DNA from: Haemonchus contortus
Lineage: Eukaryota > Nematoda > Chromadorea > Rhabditida > Trichostrongylidae
Direction of reading: 5' to 3'
Assembly (NCBI GenBank): GCA_000469685.2
Contig: LS997566.1
Coordinates: 45,309,442-45,373,441 of the forward strand
DNA length: 64,000 nucleotides
A program made the position numbers and the translations under genes. Position 1 is the stretch's first letter; every line of letters begins with the position of its first letter. Under the pieces are notes generated by a model, which ran no database searches, had not been told where the DNA came from, and saw nothing but the letters and a program-made list of their open reading frames with translations. Shown one piece after another: positions 36,049 to 48,876 of the stretch.

Positions 36049-39000
36049 TCACATGCTCTTTGCTCAGCTTGCTCAACTAATCAATTACAAGTTTTTGGAG
36101 AACATAAATTATTAAACATAGGTTACATTCAGTGTAGAGGAATATAAAATGTAGCTGTATCCTTTAAAAGGAAAAGGAAGCCCGGAAATGGGTTCACCCT
36201 ATTTTGGAATGCGCCATGGTCTCCACTTTCATTCAAATCGCGATAGACTTTATTTGCGTATTCGACTTCTTCAACGGCTGGTGGAGTTAAGACAACCAGA
36301 AATTAAAAATATTGCGGTCTCATCTCAGCCTCGCACCGGTGCAAAGGTTGGTCTGCGTGGACACGATATGGAACCTAATGGAAAATGGAACCCATTCAAC
36401 GTCCATTCGGATGATGGTAGTGAGCCACCGTCTATCATACCACAACTGGCTATTTGGATTATTCTATCACCTACTTGTAATTATTAGACCTGCTTACGAC
36501 TTGCAGAGGCTTGTCGATGTACAAGGAAAGACTCCTATCCTCCAAGACCAAATGAATGGACTCGGAAGTAATGAATAGCTCGATCGTTCCAGGCAAATAA
36601 GTCCGGTTAAATTACTTGGTTAAATGGGAGAGAGACTTTCACATTACGGCCCTGGATTTCCTTGGGTCATTAGGTTCTCTTGAATGTTTTTTCTTTCGAC
36701 GGAGCTCGTAGGATGAATCAGTAAGGAGGAATGAAATTGTGTCTATGCTTAACAATTGTGCCTAAAACGAATAAGTAGGGTGCTATCTTAAAAAACGACT
36801 TGAGTACGATTTTCCTGATTTTTCTTAATTGAAATAAGTTTGCAAACTCGCCCTCCATACGGCGCAATCGCTTGGATGGTTGCGCGCCAAAGGTCGTTTG
36901 CACTTGCTGTGGCCAGTTACAGCTTGCTAGAGCGGCGATGAGGAGAACTGACCATTCGCAGTTTCCACTGATATCCATGAAGTCTGAACTTCCTTGGATG
37001 TCTGAGCCACTCTCTTCGGGTAAAATAATCGGTCAGATTGGTGGGAAATGTGTAGGGAATGAACAGTAAAGCAAGGTGATTGGAGGGTTTATTAGAAAAG
37101 CTGTTAAAAAAGAACTTTGTGGGGAGTTTTTAACCAAATAGATGGTTTTTGCTGAAAGGTGAATGATTTTAAGTAGTAGAGTAAGTGGGTGTAGAGAGTA
37201 TTGGTAGTAGCCAACTGACTGGATGTTGGTTGGCTGAGAGGGAGGTGAATAGTGTAGTAAGTTGATTGTAGCTGTTTTCAGTAAGGGTGGGTACGGCCGT
37301 TACGGTCCTCCCCCGTCTGATAAGATTTCGAGATAAGATTCCCGGACCATCAGCCACGGCGCCACAGAAGGCAGCTCCACCAGTTCTATCCCTGATTCCT
37401 ACTACGTCTGTCTTTCTCTGGATTCCGGGAAGCACTCAAAGGAAATAGCCCCGGCTATGAACATCAACCGAATGAATAAGAGAGCGTTAGTGCTCGCTCG
37501 CAAGCTCGGCCGCGCGTCAGATCAGGTGTCCGGTCCATGGTTGCGGGGTTCCTAAAACAGCACTCAGCGAGGCAAGTACGACCTTAACGGAACGCGCGAC
37601 TCATTTCAAGACGGCGGTAAACATCTCTCGTTGAATCAGCCAGCAAACGCGGACGAGGAACAGGACACGATACTATGCAAACAATTCCTGTTCATTATCC
37701 GGTATGAGACGAGCCGTTGTGTGAGTTCAACTATTAGGGATCGGTAGACGGTGGAGGTCTGATGGAGAAGCACACGAATGGTTACTCCCAAGAGCATACT
37801 CTTTCGATCCTATCAGTATGCGCCACCCTTTTTGGAATCTATCCTGAAAAATTCGAACCTGCACTGGTGTCAGGAACTTGACGGACAGTAGGTGAACAAT
37901 GCCGGTAACTTCCCGGTGGCTAGTCTGCTTTGAACAGTTAAAACTGCAAGAATGAGCGACCGGATCTGGCAGTGTAAAAAACTGTTCTAAGAAACGTACA
38001 AGTGAAAAGTGGCGCCTCAAACTAGTGCATGGTCGTCTCTTCGGAGGCGCTTGTTGTGGTGTCGGTGCAGGGATGCTTGAAAAAGCTCGAAAAAACCGTT
38101 TCAGTCAATTTCTGTTCATTTCTGCTCAGATTGTCTTGACAGGCAATCCTCTATGCATTACAGAAAGCTCCTCTCTGAAGAGTAGAATAGAGGTTCATGT
38201 GTTTCAAAGGTGTGGTCAGTTTTGAAGAACGATACCATCCCCGTAAGAAAACTGTTCAAAACCGTCGTTGAAAGTGAGGCTGAATAATTTCATGTACATC
38301 AGGACATCAGGGAGCCTAAGTAGTGGAGAAAGTGATGTTCATGGGTTTGATTTTTACTCACTGGAGAAGCCCGCGCTGGCAGACACCATCGTCCAAAACA
38401 GTAACGGGTGGTCTTCCTTAACGAGCGGGAGTATCTTACACTGAGCTCGTTCCTGCATACAATGTTACCATCACCCTGAACAACTTATCTTGAACGCTGT
38501 ACCGTACATACATTATTTCATGATTTTTTATTTCATTTTATAATATTTATACATTTTTTGGGAGTACATATTTGTTCAATTTTTTATCAACCCCTTTCAT
38601 CCGATACCTTTTCCTATCACCACATAATTCCGATTCCATCTCGCTCCACATTGCTTATCAAAGTGCCGAAGTTCCAGTGATACCACAAAAATACTCATCG
38701 CTCTTGCTTTCTGAAGTCGTTATCAACCCATATCACTTACTGTCACTTCCTAACACCTACCGCTTGCGTTTCTAAAATATCCACTCTAAATTTGATCAAA
38801 GTGAGCGAGCACAGTGAATCTTGGATTCAGAAGCATACACCGACAAACACAAACAACAGTTAAAGAAACAAACAAACAAAAGCACTATGCAAACACACTG
38901 GCTAGCTCATCAAAGACATCTGGCGATTTACATGTAGTAGGAAAACTGTAGTTCACTTCATGTTCCCGAGGGTTCCAGTGGTTTAACAGCTGGACAAGTG

Positions 39001-39520
39001 GGTCTCGCATGTGATTGTGCTGAAACTAAGCGACCATTTTCTCCCACCCATCTTCAACGATATGGGGACGGTCTGCGAGGATTAAAAGATTATTCTAAAT
39101 GTTAATTTGTGCTTAATCTTTTCATGTCGGTTCCGTACCCTTATGAACATTCAATCTGTATTCTATTCGTGGTTGAATGTGTAGCACACTTTGGAGGAAT
39201 TTTTAACAAACGAGTATAGCCCATTTGCCACCTTTCATGTCTCTTGAGTGAAGAATCTTTTCAAGTTCCCCGATCATTCTGTTCGACCTCTCATTTGCTC
39301 GAATCACCCTCGAGCCCTCACCAAATCACCCCGATATCCGTCACTGTTTGATCCGTCGCAAGAGAAAAGCCCGCAGGGATTGTTTCAGACCAGCTTTTCC
39401 ATGCTTTGTGTTTATCCTAAGGTGCACCAGCCAACTGACCACCACCACCACCGCCATCGTCCGCTTCTCCTCCCTCCCACCGCTATTTCGTCGACGACCC
39501 GCCCATCGTCCATGGAACTC
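36049..39520. other. Spacer upstream of the inhibitor gene, no gene recognised
   Basis: A diverged SINE-related stretch begins with ATGCGCCATGG at 36211 and ends near 36580 (CGATGTACAAGG..CTCCTATCC). The section 37280-37700 is more G/C-rich (several CGCG and GGCGCC motifs) and may be the remains of a retroelement. Reading frames at 37169-37435 and 37727-38020 show no recognisable domain. Confidence 0.4.
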
Positions 39521-39521
39521 A

Positions 39522-39529
39522 TATAAAAG
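39522..39529 (+). promoter_or_regulatory. TATA box of the inhibitor gene
   Basis: TATAAAAG lies 46 bp upstream of the ATG at 39575, leaving room for a transcription start near 39553 and a 5' leader of about 20 bases. A C-rich tract (CCACCACCACCACCGCC) sits about 80 bp further upstream. Confidence 0.7.
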
Positions 39530-39574
39530 TACGGTGTCCGTTGGCTAGACGATTAGCTGGTCCATTCAAACACT

Positions 39575-42500
39575 ATGGCTATCCGGACTTTGTGCACCCT
39601 GATTGCTTTAGTGGGTTGAATTTTACTTAATTTGAATCATTTTTTCAATTTTGTTATTTTGTAATGGCTTTATTACCAAGAGTGCTGAAAGTTTACTATT
39701 TCTCTTTGAACTCTTTAAACCTAAAGACCTGCTTGGTACTGTCCGGTGATCTCATAAAAGTTCTCGTTTTTGTATTGATCAATCCCGTCTTTGGGTACGC
39801 CCTTCATCTGACTTTACTCAAAATCGTAGCGTTGTTTGAATGCCTGTTTGGCTTTTACAATCTCTTGTTGGTGATTTACCCACCGGGATGGGTCTAATAC
39901 CAACTAAGGGACCTCGAAGGGATGTAGGGCTAGGTTATTCTGGGCTATCAATCGAGAATTTGATCCTAGAAAGTTCGTACGGAATAGTTTTACTTAGCAC
40001 CCCCCCCCTCCCTACACATCCAGCATCCCCCAGTTTCCCGATCTCCTTCCAACTATTTTAGTGATTGAAGCAAGGTGTAAACCCAAGGTGAAAAAACTCA
40101 TTTTCCATAAGGCTGTTTGGCGAACTAGTAAAAAAGTAAAACAAATTCTATACAACGAGTTATTCTCTAAGTCAATAGGTCAATTGATTGTTCCATCGAT
40201 GAGTGTGCCCTTCCAGGTCACTCCCTCTTACACTCTGGATATTTGTGATTATTATGCCATGACCGGTCAGTTGGACAGCCATCCGGAATGTCGTCGAGGT
40301 ATACCGGAGCCAGAGACGACCCCTAAGCCAGCTCCACGGATAGGATTCTGTTCAAGGCAAGTTTCACGATCTGAAGCCCTCCTCTTCCATGTTGTCTGGC
40401 TACTTACTCAACCATGGTTTAACTTCTTCAATTTTCTTTTTTTCGCCCATGACGATTGTTATCAGTTACTTTTTGATGGGCATGAGTACCTTTTCAAAAA
40501 TCTTAAAACTACAGTGTCACTAAATCACCGTAATACTCAAGTTAATCTCCTGTATCTATACATACTTTTACTGTATTGATGAATCGCAACGCCAGAAGAT
40601 TCTCCATACAGTAGAAGCTGGGATTTCCAAAGTCCAGACGACCTTGCTCCTCAATTCAACAGTATCAAAGCTTAACTTTCCTCGATATTCTTTAGAAACG
40701 ATGTTAATAACTAGTTTTCAGTTCCGCAGCATTAATCCAATGTACCTCCGATGCAGTAACATGCCCACTATCCGGTCAAGTATGTATTCAGTCAGATGGG
40801 AATAAATGCTGCCAAATTGAGACTGCAGGTGGGTTGAATAACGCTACAAGAAACTCTCACTCGCCCCTGTTTCCATAGAATGGCTTATCTGCTCTATTTG
40901 AATTCTCTGTTTATTTGTTAACTTATTCATTCGTACGCCTTCATGGGTGTGGCTTCGCTTGAACGACAAACAGGCTGGAGCGGTCCAGGAAGCGACCTGA
41001 AAAAAATATGCGGCTAAAAATACATCGGAACTGGCGGAAACTTGCAGATGCAGTGTCCTCCAATGCTTAAGAGCAGAGATGCTGGATAGCAAGGGTAGAG
41101 AGTTTAACTGAACTGAGTCTCACTTGCAAATTTTCCATAAATTGAGCAAGGTCTGAATGAGGACCTTACGATATTGAGAGCAATTGTATTAGCTGTTCGA
41201 AAGATGTGAATGGTTCCCATGAGGTGGCTGAGGCACAAGTGTATTCGTATTGATGATTTAGATGCTATGGGGAGCTCTCCCCACACCCTGCAGCTCGAGT
41301 GTTCCCTTTTTTTTCTGCTGATCCAAATGTCTCTACGAATTGAATGATCTTCAGATGCATGGCGTTCCTCCACAAAAGTCAGGCTTGTGTTAGGAATAGA
41401 ATCGAAATGAATCAAAGCAATCAGAGCAATCGCTTATCCGAATTGGGTCCTACTACCACCCTCCTCTATGGGTGGTAACTCATCCTTTCACTAGCATACG
41501 CAGTCCGGGAGCATCTTCAAAAGGGATCAAACCACGACAGGAGACAATGCCCTCTGTTCTTCGGAGCAAAAAGTTGCCACACTGGAATGACACCGCGATA
41601 GTTATGGATTTTATGGGCAGGCGGGACTTAGGGAACGGTACAGCTTTCCGTTTGGTCTGATTTCAGTTTGCCGTCAGAATGAATGAATGAGACGCCGTGC
41701 TTCTCAACCATTTCAGAAACAATGAGATGAAAGGCTTCACTGAATACGACGGGTTACAAGTCTTACAATTACAATAGACCGGCATGGGAGCGACAGACAA
41801 CCTGAGAAGGCATCCAACCAGACACGCGGTGAGGCAGTAGACCATGCGCTGCCGTCCAACAGTTGAAGTACCATACTCAGTCCCATATAAGACAGATGGG
41901 TCACTGAGCTCTGGCCTCCCACGTTTGTACAGCCTTTGAAACTCTCCAGCTTCTTCATTGCAAGTGTGAGAAGAACCAGTTGCCAGTACTGTCTTTCAAA
42001 GTTTTTTTTCACCGAAAGGAAGTTCATCCTTGATCCTTCCAGTCCGTCCGGAATCGGTCCATGTTCCCATCCGGGTCGTTTTTCTGCTTGCCTTTTTCGT
42101 ATTTGCATTCGTTCTTCGTCACTAATCGTCTCGCACCCACTCGCACCTTTCGCCTCTCCAACCGACTGACCACCCTACTGTCCGTCCATCTGTCGGTCCG
42201 ACGACTGACCAACCAACTGACAAACGCATTGTGTCCAGCGATGCTTTGCAAACAGAGCTCAAGCTTGTCTTTCTATTTGATTTGGATCCGGAGGGAGTCA
42301 TAGGGATCTAAGTGGAATGGAATGCAGCTCAGGACATGCTCTCCAGCTCCAGCACAGCTGTGTTTGCCATGAAACTGCTTTTATAGCGAAAAAGTGGACC
42401 AGGCAGAAGTACAACAAGCTTCTCCTGCTGGGACCGTACAAAACTCATGGCGAATAGATAACATCTTCGTTTTCAACCTATGTTTTCTTCCTGGGAAAAG

Positions 42501-45500
42501 TCGTTTTGTACAAGGACAATAATTTTCTCCAGTTTTCAGGAGGAAAGTGCATTTTTCTTTCGAGATAAGTCTCCAATATTCCGTCCAATGTTATAATTTC
42601 TTAGTGAAATAGGTTGAGTCGAAGAAACTGATTTCATCTGGGTAGTTTCTTTTTTACAGGTATCCCAGCCTCAGAAATCAATGCCAAGTCCGGTTCCTGT
42701 CCGCGACCGTTGGGAATCTCGGTGTTCCAAGTGAGTGAATACCTAATATCTTTGAGTTCTGGTAATTTCCGTCTTTTAAGTGATCTAGAAGGATACGATT
42801 TAGTGTGTGTTAGTTGAACAATTAATGGGAAAAAGCGGACTTAACGTCTCACAATAAATCTACAGTATCGTGAAGTATATTCTCTGCAGGACGCCGCCAT
42901 TGGTTGCTGGATGGACAGCAATTGCCCGGGAATCCAGAAATGTTGTGTGGAACCGAATCCTGTAACCAACTCAGCTACACGAATCTGTCGTGATCCAGTT
43001 GGAATTCGAAGTTGGTTTAATTGAAAATAATTTAAAACTGACGCTTCGAGGGCCTATTAATTAAGCTGAAGTCAACTCTCGACGGAAATTTCTTCTCACT
43101 TTATGTTTGATTCATAAGTTGAGCACTTCACAATCTGTCTTTACTCCAGTGGAGCTGCCTTACTCAGTTTTGCAGTCTACCGGAAAAGCAAATTCTTTAA
43201 AAATTGGCTAAGTAGGCAAAATCATCGATCGATTATCGATTTGTCTCCAATATTCCAGTTCCAATTGATACCTCTGTTAATTTTCCAAAACCATTTCCAG
43301 AAGACTCTCTAAAATTGTTTTGGAGTAGGCCCAATCACATTTTTGTTAGCCGTTGGTACATCGGTCGACAAAAATCATTTGCACTACTTTGTTACATTTT
43401 TGTTGTACACTAAAGCACCCGTGCACTATCACTGGCACCTCTTTAGGCACATCCCTTTGTTCATTGCCGTTGATGGTCGGCTCATGTACGGCACCGGCTA
43501 TTCGATTCTACTATGATGCCTCATCCGGTTCATGTAAACGATTCACCTATTCGGGTTGTGGAGGAAATGCGAACAATTTCCAGTCGTTGGCAAGTTGCCA
43601 AGCAACTTGTGGTGCATCGGGTACAGTCTATTTCTATGGTTATATTTAGGATGTTTCTACTCGCTACCGACCGAAATACAATCTTTTTATGGCTCTAATC
43701 TTTCAAATCTTTCGTGAGAGTACGCGCGTAAAATCGATACCTATTGTTCAGAGAGGCGCCAAACTCCATTCGTATACGCTTAAGTTGCTCTCTCAGAGTT
43801 AGTTTGTCATGAGTAACATCCTGAGAACTTCAACCTTTAAAAACAATGTCGAAGAATTCCGTAAAGCCAGTGCTGCATTTCTTCGAAACTGAACTCAATA
43901 GGCACAACGCGCTCGCAATCGCTCGCTCATCTTTCACGCTCTTGGCCCACGACTTTCTAGCCGTCTCGAGTGGACCGCATCACTGTTACTTCCGTTGATT
44001 TTCTTTGCTTGAACTCGGACGAGGTTGGTAAGAAAACAACTTTATTCCGGCTAACGTTTCGGCGCGGATCGCCTTCTTCAGAGCCTGGAACAATCGAAGC
44101 AATTCATGATTACCCGACCAAAGCCATCAACTACCCTACAGGAATTCGAGACCTCAGAGGTCATCACGCAATTGTAAGTTGGGCCACTCACCGTCGATCA
44201 GTCCGATCCCCGCGACCACCCAGAAACCAGCAACGGTCCAGTAAGTTCTCGAACTAGATGTGATTCAGACTCACTGGTGGAAGGCCAACCTTATATACGG
44301 TCTCAGCTCCCGCGTGATTGTGATACCCTCTTCCTTCCGGTTCATTTTTGGTCTAGCGACCTGAATCCAGAGTGCTTCGAGGGTTTTTTCGTGCGGGTGT
44401 TTGCGATTCTCGTGCCAAGACCGCGGCCGTGATCTCGAAATCGGCTCCATAATGACTTTCCACCCTGTGGGCGCCCAAGGCAGATGACACGCGTCCGGTG
44501 GTCAGGAGAGTATTTCGAGCAGATCAGAGGCTTAGCTATGGGGCAACGTCTGGCACCTATTCTGGCCATAGCCTTTATGTCCAAAATTGAAGCGCAAGTT
44601 TTGGAACACCGCCCCATGCTCTACTGCCGCTATATTGATGACTGCTTCGTAGTTTGCTCGACGCAAGAACAGATGGACATGTGTTTCGACCTACTTAACA
44701 CTCAATCCGAGCACATCCGACTGACAAGAGAACGACCCTCTGAAAGCTGGCTCCCATTTTTGAATGTACAAGTGAGGCTGCACAGCGGGGTGCTTTCAAC
44801 GAAATGGTACAGGAAGCCCAGCAACAAGAATATCATCGTGCATTGCCACTCGGCTCATCCTTTTCAGACTAAGCGGGCCGTTGTAAGGAATATGTTCCGT
44901 ACAGCAGCCAGCGTCTGCAGTGGAGAAAATGAGCGAAGAGAATCAGTGAAGATGGCACACGAAATAGCTGCGCTCAACGGCTACGTACATTTTTCGACCT
45001 CCCACAGGTAACGAAATGCGGTCACTAACAACAGACCGCGTGGTACCTCACTGGACGGCAAAATTCCGTTCATTGTACCATTCGTCTCTGATGAGCTTAG
45101 CACTTCCATAAGGAGGTGTCTGAGGAGGTCGGGTCTGGAAAATCTAATTGCCGTTATAGATGTACCCCCCACAACCTAAAGCATCGACTGGTTCGCAATC
45201 GACTCTACGACCGCTCATGTACTACCCCTAACTGTGTGGTCTGCCCAACCGGCAAGGAAGGCGATTGTACAGTCGCAGGGGTGGTCTACAAGATCACATG
45301 TTGCAGTTGCGGAGAGGAATACATCGGCGAAACATCAAGACCGCTATACGTACGCATCAAGGAGCACGTAGAAGGCAAGGTCAGGTCACGCGTGTCATCT
45401 GCCTTGGGCGCCCACAGGGTGGAAAGTCATTATGGAGCCGATTTCGAGATCACGGCCGCGGTCTTGGCACGAGAATCGCAAACACCCGCACGAAAAACCC

Positions 45501-46296
45501 TCGAAGCACTCTGGATTCAGGTCGCTAGACCAAAAATGAACCGGAAGGAAGAGGGTATCACAATCACGCGGGAGCTGAGACCGTATATAAGGTTGGCCTT
45601 CCACCAGTGAGTCTGAATCACATCTAGTTCGAGAACTTACTGGACCGTTGCTGGTTTCTGGGTGGTCGCGGGGGTCGGACTGATCGACGGTGAGTGGCCC
45701 AACTTACAATTGCGTGATGACCTCTGAGGTCTCGAATTCCTGTAGGGTAGTTGATGGCTTTGGTCGGGTAATCATGAATTGCTTCGATTGTTCCAGGCTC
45801 TGAAGAAGGCGATCCGCGCCGAAACGTTAGCCGGAATAAAGTTGTTTTCTTACCAACCTCGTCCGAGTTCAAGCAAAGAAAATCAACGTTTGCAATATGC
45901 CGAGGTTTAGAGATAGCCGTACATGGCGACTGTTACTTCCGTTCTAGCAATTAAGCAAAGTTTAAAAAAATCAAAAGAACTTTGTTTCTCGATTATTTTT
46001 GTAAATATTGTATTTAATATTAGGTGTCACCGGTACTCCACAGTGCCCAGCTGATGCCAATGCTGGACTGAACTGCCTATTTGCCCATGCCGACGCCTGC
46101 AATTCCGATAGCGATTGCCTGGGACGTGAGAATACGGTAAGCTTTTGCTTTGATACCGAACAAGTTTGTAAGAAAATATTTTCAAATCGATTATCGATTT
46201 CTCTACTCTATTTCCACTCCCGGATTACGGTATTTACAGGTGCAACCGTCATGCTGTATGACGACATGCGGCTACAAGATCTGTTATCAGTACTGA
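39575..46296 (+). CDS. Secreted multi-domain protease-inhibitor-like protein (EB, WAP, Kunitz, WAP)
   Basis: Nine exons with consistent phases: 39575-39614, 40062-40087 (a 26-base exon), 40217-40356, 40722-40828, 42660-42730, 42890-43010, 43447-43620, 46024-46136, 46240-46296; 282 codons. Residues 1-17 form a signal peptide (MAIRTLCTLIALVVIEA). A linker with TTPKPAP follows, then an EB/lustrin-like Cys module (about 66-104), a WAP-like module (about 105-168) with C-DSNCPG-QKCC, a Kunitz domain (about 171-223) with six cysteines and FTYSGCGGN, and a second WAP (about 230-280) with eight cysteines ending CGYKIC. The Kunitz P1 position is Thr, so trypsin inhibition is not assured. Intron 3 has a GC donor (AAG/GCAAGT at 40356/40357). 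WAP proteins of this kind are abundant secretions of whipworms. A Penelope-like element fills intron 7. Confidence 0.88.
43982..45943 (+). mobile_element. Decayed Penelope-like retroelement with inverted arms
   Basis: The insertion is bounded by a 15-bp direct repeat, ACTGTTACTTCCGTT (43982-43996 and 45929-45943). Its first 500 bp (43993-44494) are the reverse complement of its last 500 bp (45388-45888), so a 3' terminal piece precedes a 5'-truncated copy in opposite orientation. The arms meet the unique middle at ACGCGT on both sides. The middle encodes the end of a Penelope-type reverse transcriptase and the 3' arm completes the GIY-YIG endonuclease. It sits in intron 7 of the inhibitor gene in the sense orientation. 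Confidence 0.88.
44495..45610 (+). pseudogene. Penelope-like polyprotein fragment: reverse transcriptase end plus GIY-YIG endonuclease
   Basis: The first frame, running to 45011, has the RT motifs GLAMGQRLAPILA and CRYIDD. The second, ending at 45610, has a C-x2-C type zinc motif (TTPNCVVCPTGKEG) and the GIY-YIG core VVYKITCCSCGEEYIGETS with R and E further on, closing with ARKTLEALWI. The joint stretch around 45030-45170 (KIPFIVPFVSDELSTSIRRC) is in a third frame, so at least two frameshifts separate the parts, one near a CCCCCC run at about 45165. The N-terminal RT half is missing. The copy cannot encode a whole protein. Confidence 0.85.
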
Positions 46297-47645
46297 TAAT
46301 CAAAGTAGTAACTTCGCTTGTTGTAAGACATTTGTCTGCTATTTATTTTGTTGTCATAATTTAATTATGTATTTAATCAGGTAATTAAGCTTTTTTTGAG
46401 CAATTGAGGTGAAAAATATCCTTTTCCAATTGCACTTTGCCTTATCTAGCCGTGGCCTATGTTCAGTGGTGAATTTTAATGAATTATTGATATGTCAATG
46501 TATTTTCTATGGTTCATTGTGTTGATCGCTTTTTATTTGGTTCTCTACATTCACGTCAGAATGTGTTCCTTCTTTGAGGTCTTGAGTGTCTTTAATGTAG
46601 AGGAATAGGAAAGAAATTCTCTTGAAAACCCCTAAATGCTTGGGGGACCCAGCGGGGTTTCCGAAATCGACGTGGGAAATCGACTTTTCAACCATTATTC
46701 ATGTAAATATAGAAGAAATGGTGCGTTACAGCTAAAAGCTTCTCGCAGATTCTGGGTTACATCACACAGGCATGAAAATTTGGACATTGACAGCAAACTT
46801 TAATAAAGGCAGAGCATCTACACGTTTTCAGAAATGTCAAGGAGATTTTGTTAAAATTTCAAATCTCGGGAGTTTCCACAGCAGTATCCGACTCATGAAG
46901 AACTGTCAGGTGTGGTCTAGAACAAGGATTACTACAATAAAGAAGTCCAAGAGGTGGATTGGAAATAGTAATATTGACCTTTCTTCAGGAAAGTTATCGT
47001 AATATTCTGGCATGTAGTCCGATCTGAAATTTTAGACTCATTTTCTGCCAGTCATCATTACAATATGGTCTGTTGAAGAAAGGGGCTGGAATGTTGGAGC
47101 TCCATATTCAGCAGCGGGGAGAAACTCGTCCAAATGCTCTTTTTTGTCGCCTTATACACGTACAATGGCCAAAAGCAACTGCTATATGGCAAACTACATT
47201 TTTTGTACTTTTCTATTTTTTTTGCTTTGTCGTCATTGACGATGCCATGTCAATTTCCGATGCCTTCGGACCTTAATCCCCTTGTCATCTATGATGCCAT
47301 CATGACCTATTCCTTCAGGGTCGGTGGATACGGCAATTGCGGCTTGAGCCATAGATACAAACCTTATACCATGTATACATCAAATTGTAGACTAATTGTC
47401 ATCTTCGCTGCCATTTTTCTGGCATTATGGCGAAAAGTGATCGAGAAGGGGCGTGGCTTGCTGTGCTGTGGCGAAACGAGGTCCGAAAGGGGCGCGACAA
47501 AGGCAACGGCACTCGTTCGCCTGCACTATCGCGTTTTGAAAAAATATACACTCAATCAACCCTTATTGTGTATATGATATGATTCATAGCTAATTTATCG
47601 TATCAAAAAAGAATGGGATGATACATAACTGAGAGAACGCAACCA
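46297..47645. other. Spacer after the inhibitor gene, no gene recognised
   Basis: There is no AATAAA close to the inhibitor stop; only AATTTAATTATG-type variants occur near 46360. Several open frames (46772-47002 and 47134-47577) lack signal sequences, motifs or plausible splice sites. Confidence 0.4.
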
Positions 47646-47651
47646 TTTATT
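47646..47651 (-). terminator. Poly(A) signal of a minus-strand gene
   Basis: AATAAA on the minus strand, about 76 bases after the stop codon of the terminal exon at 47727-47910. Confidence 0.5.
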
Positions 47652-47726
47652 CATACGTCAACATAAATTCCTTTGTTTAAGAGTCGTAGAGCAGTAATAG
47701 GCAATTGCTAACGAATGTTCGGTCCA

Positions 47727-47910
47727 CTATTTCAAATTCAACATTGTAAGGACTTTTAGTTCGTCATCGTTGTTTTTCCCATACTGATTGAAGTCGAATA
47801 CATCTTGATCGCCGTCATCTTTGCTTTCATTGTCCGAATTTTGGTCGAGAGTTTCCTTCTTGGCAATCTTTTCTTGGCATAGGGGCTCCAATGGCTGATG
47901 GGCGGAACTC
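47727..47910 (-). CDS. Terminal exon of an unidentified minus-strand gene (acidic C-terminus)
   Basis: After a good acceptor (CGCCCTTTCAG) a frame of 60 residues runs to TAG. The sequence is strongly hydrophilic and acidic, with LDQNSDNESKDDGDQDVFDF, and ends VLTMLNLK. Codon content is protein-like, and an AATAAA follows. The reading phase needs two bases from an upstream exon, which was not found with confidence; a small candidate lies near 48100-48125. The protein family is not recognised. Confidence 0.45.
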
Positions 47911-48876
47911 CTGAAAGGGCGGTGTCTGTGAAGTCAGAAAGGCTCTACGAGTTCCACCAGCCCGACTCTGGGGGTTTCGATTTGTAAAATGAGCAGAATC
48001 GATTGCAATAGAGCAATCAGATAGATCAAATTTAGTTTATCAGGGGTGCTGCCGTCACAATCTCTTTCGCGCGTAAACCAATTCAGGTACTAGGTTAGGC
48101 CGTACAATCTCACCTTCTCGGTGTGCTTTGCTGAACCTAATGTCACACTTCTTAGGTATTTCATTGTTTATTTATAAAAAAGGCAAATCTCCGAATTGGA
48201 GCTTTTTCGTTTTGATCTCGCTGGATGCCAGCTAGAAAGTTCTCTAAGGTAGATCAAATCGGAAATCGGATAATCAGAATCGCCTGACACCTACCTCGAC
48301 TATCACTTCTCAACCGAGTCACCGCAATCTGATCTGCTTACTGCGTTCTCATTATTGGTTAAATACCTTATTTCTTCCCTGTTAGCTTACTTTTTACCTC
48401 CACAGATTACTTATTACTTCTGAATTACTCCTTCCAAGTTGTAAGCTCTACGTTCGCATAAAAATCGTAGGAGTACGGTGTTTTTTGAGCGATAAATACC
48501 TGCTCAGGATCTTGTCACTTCAGTGGTCACGTTTATATTCAACAACATTTTTATTTACTTATTTGCTTAGTTGCTCCCATACTCCTTTCAGCTCTACCCC
48601 TCAGCCTACCCTCCCACTCTTTTTTTTCTCATGCAATATATTCTTTTTGCTTGTTACTTGCATATTTACTGGGATAGTGACTCTTACTGTACTTTACCTA
48701 CTCAACCACTTCGAATTGAAGTTTTACAGATATTTTCACTATTTTTTGTCTGTTCATACTCTCTTACCCCTGACTGGCTCGTTTATTTATGAGATGCGAA
48801 TGATTTCGGTTGAGGACCCAAACAGGGGTAAAGAAATATGGAAAAAGAAATTTGCAATTGGATACTACTTGTTCAG

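Noticed and set aside
43970..44257. A 95-codon frame that recurs on the opposite strand at 45624-45872
   Set aside because: The two are the inverted arms of the Penelope-like insertion; the frame corresponds to the element's 3' terminal untranslated region rather than a protein.
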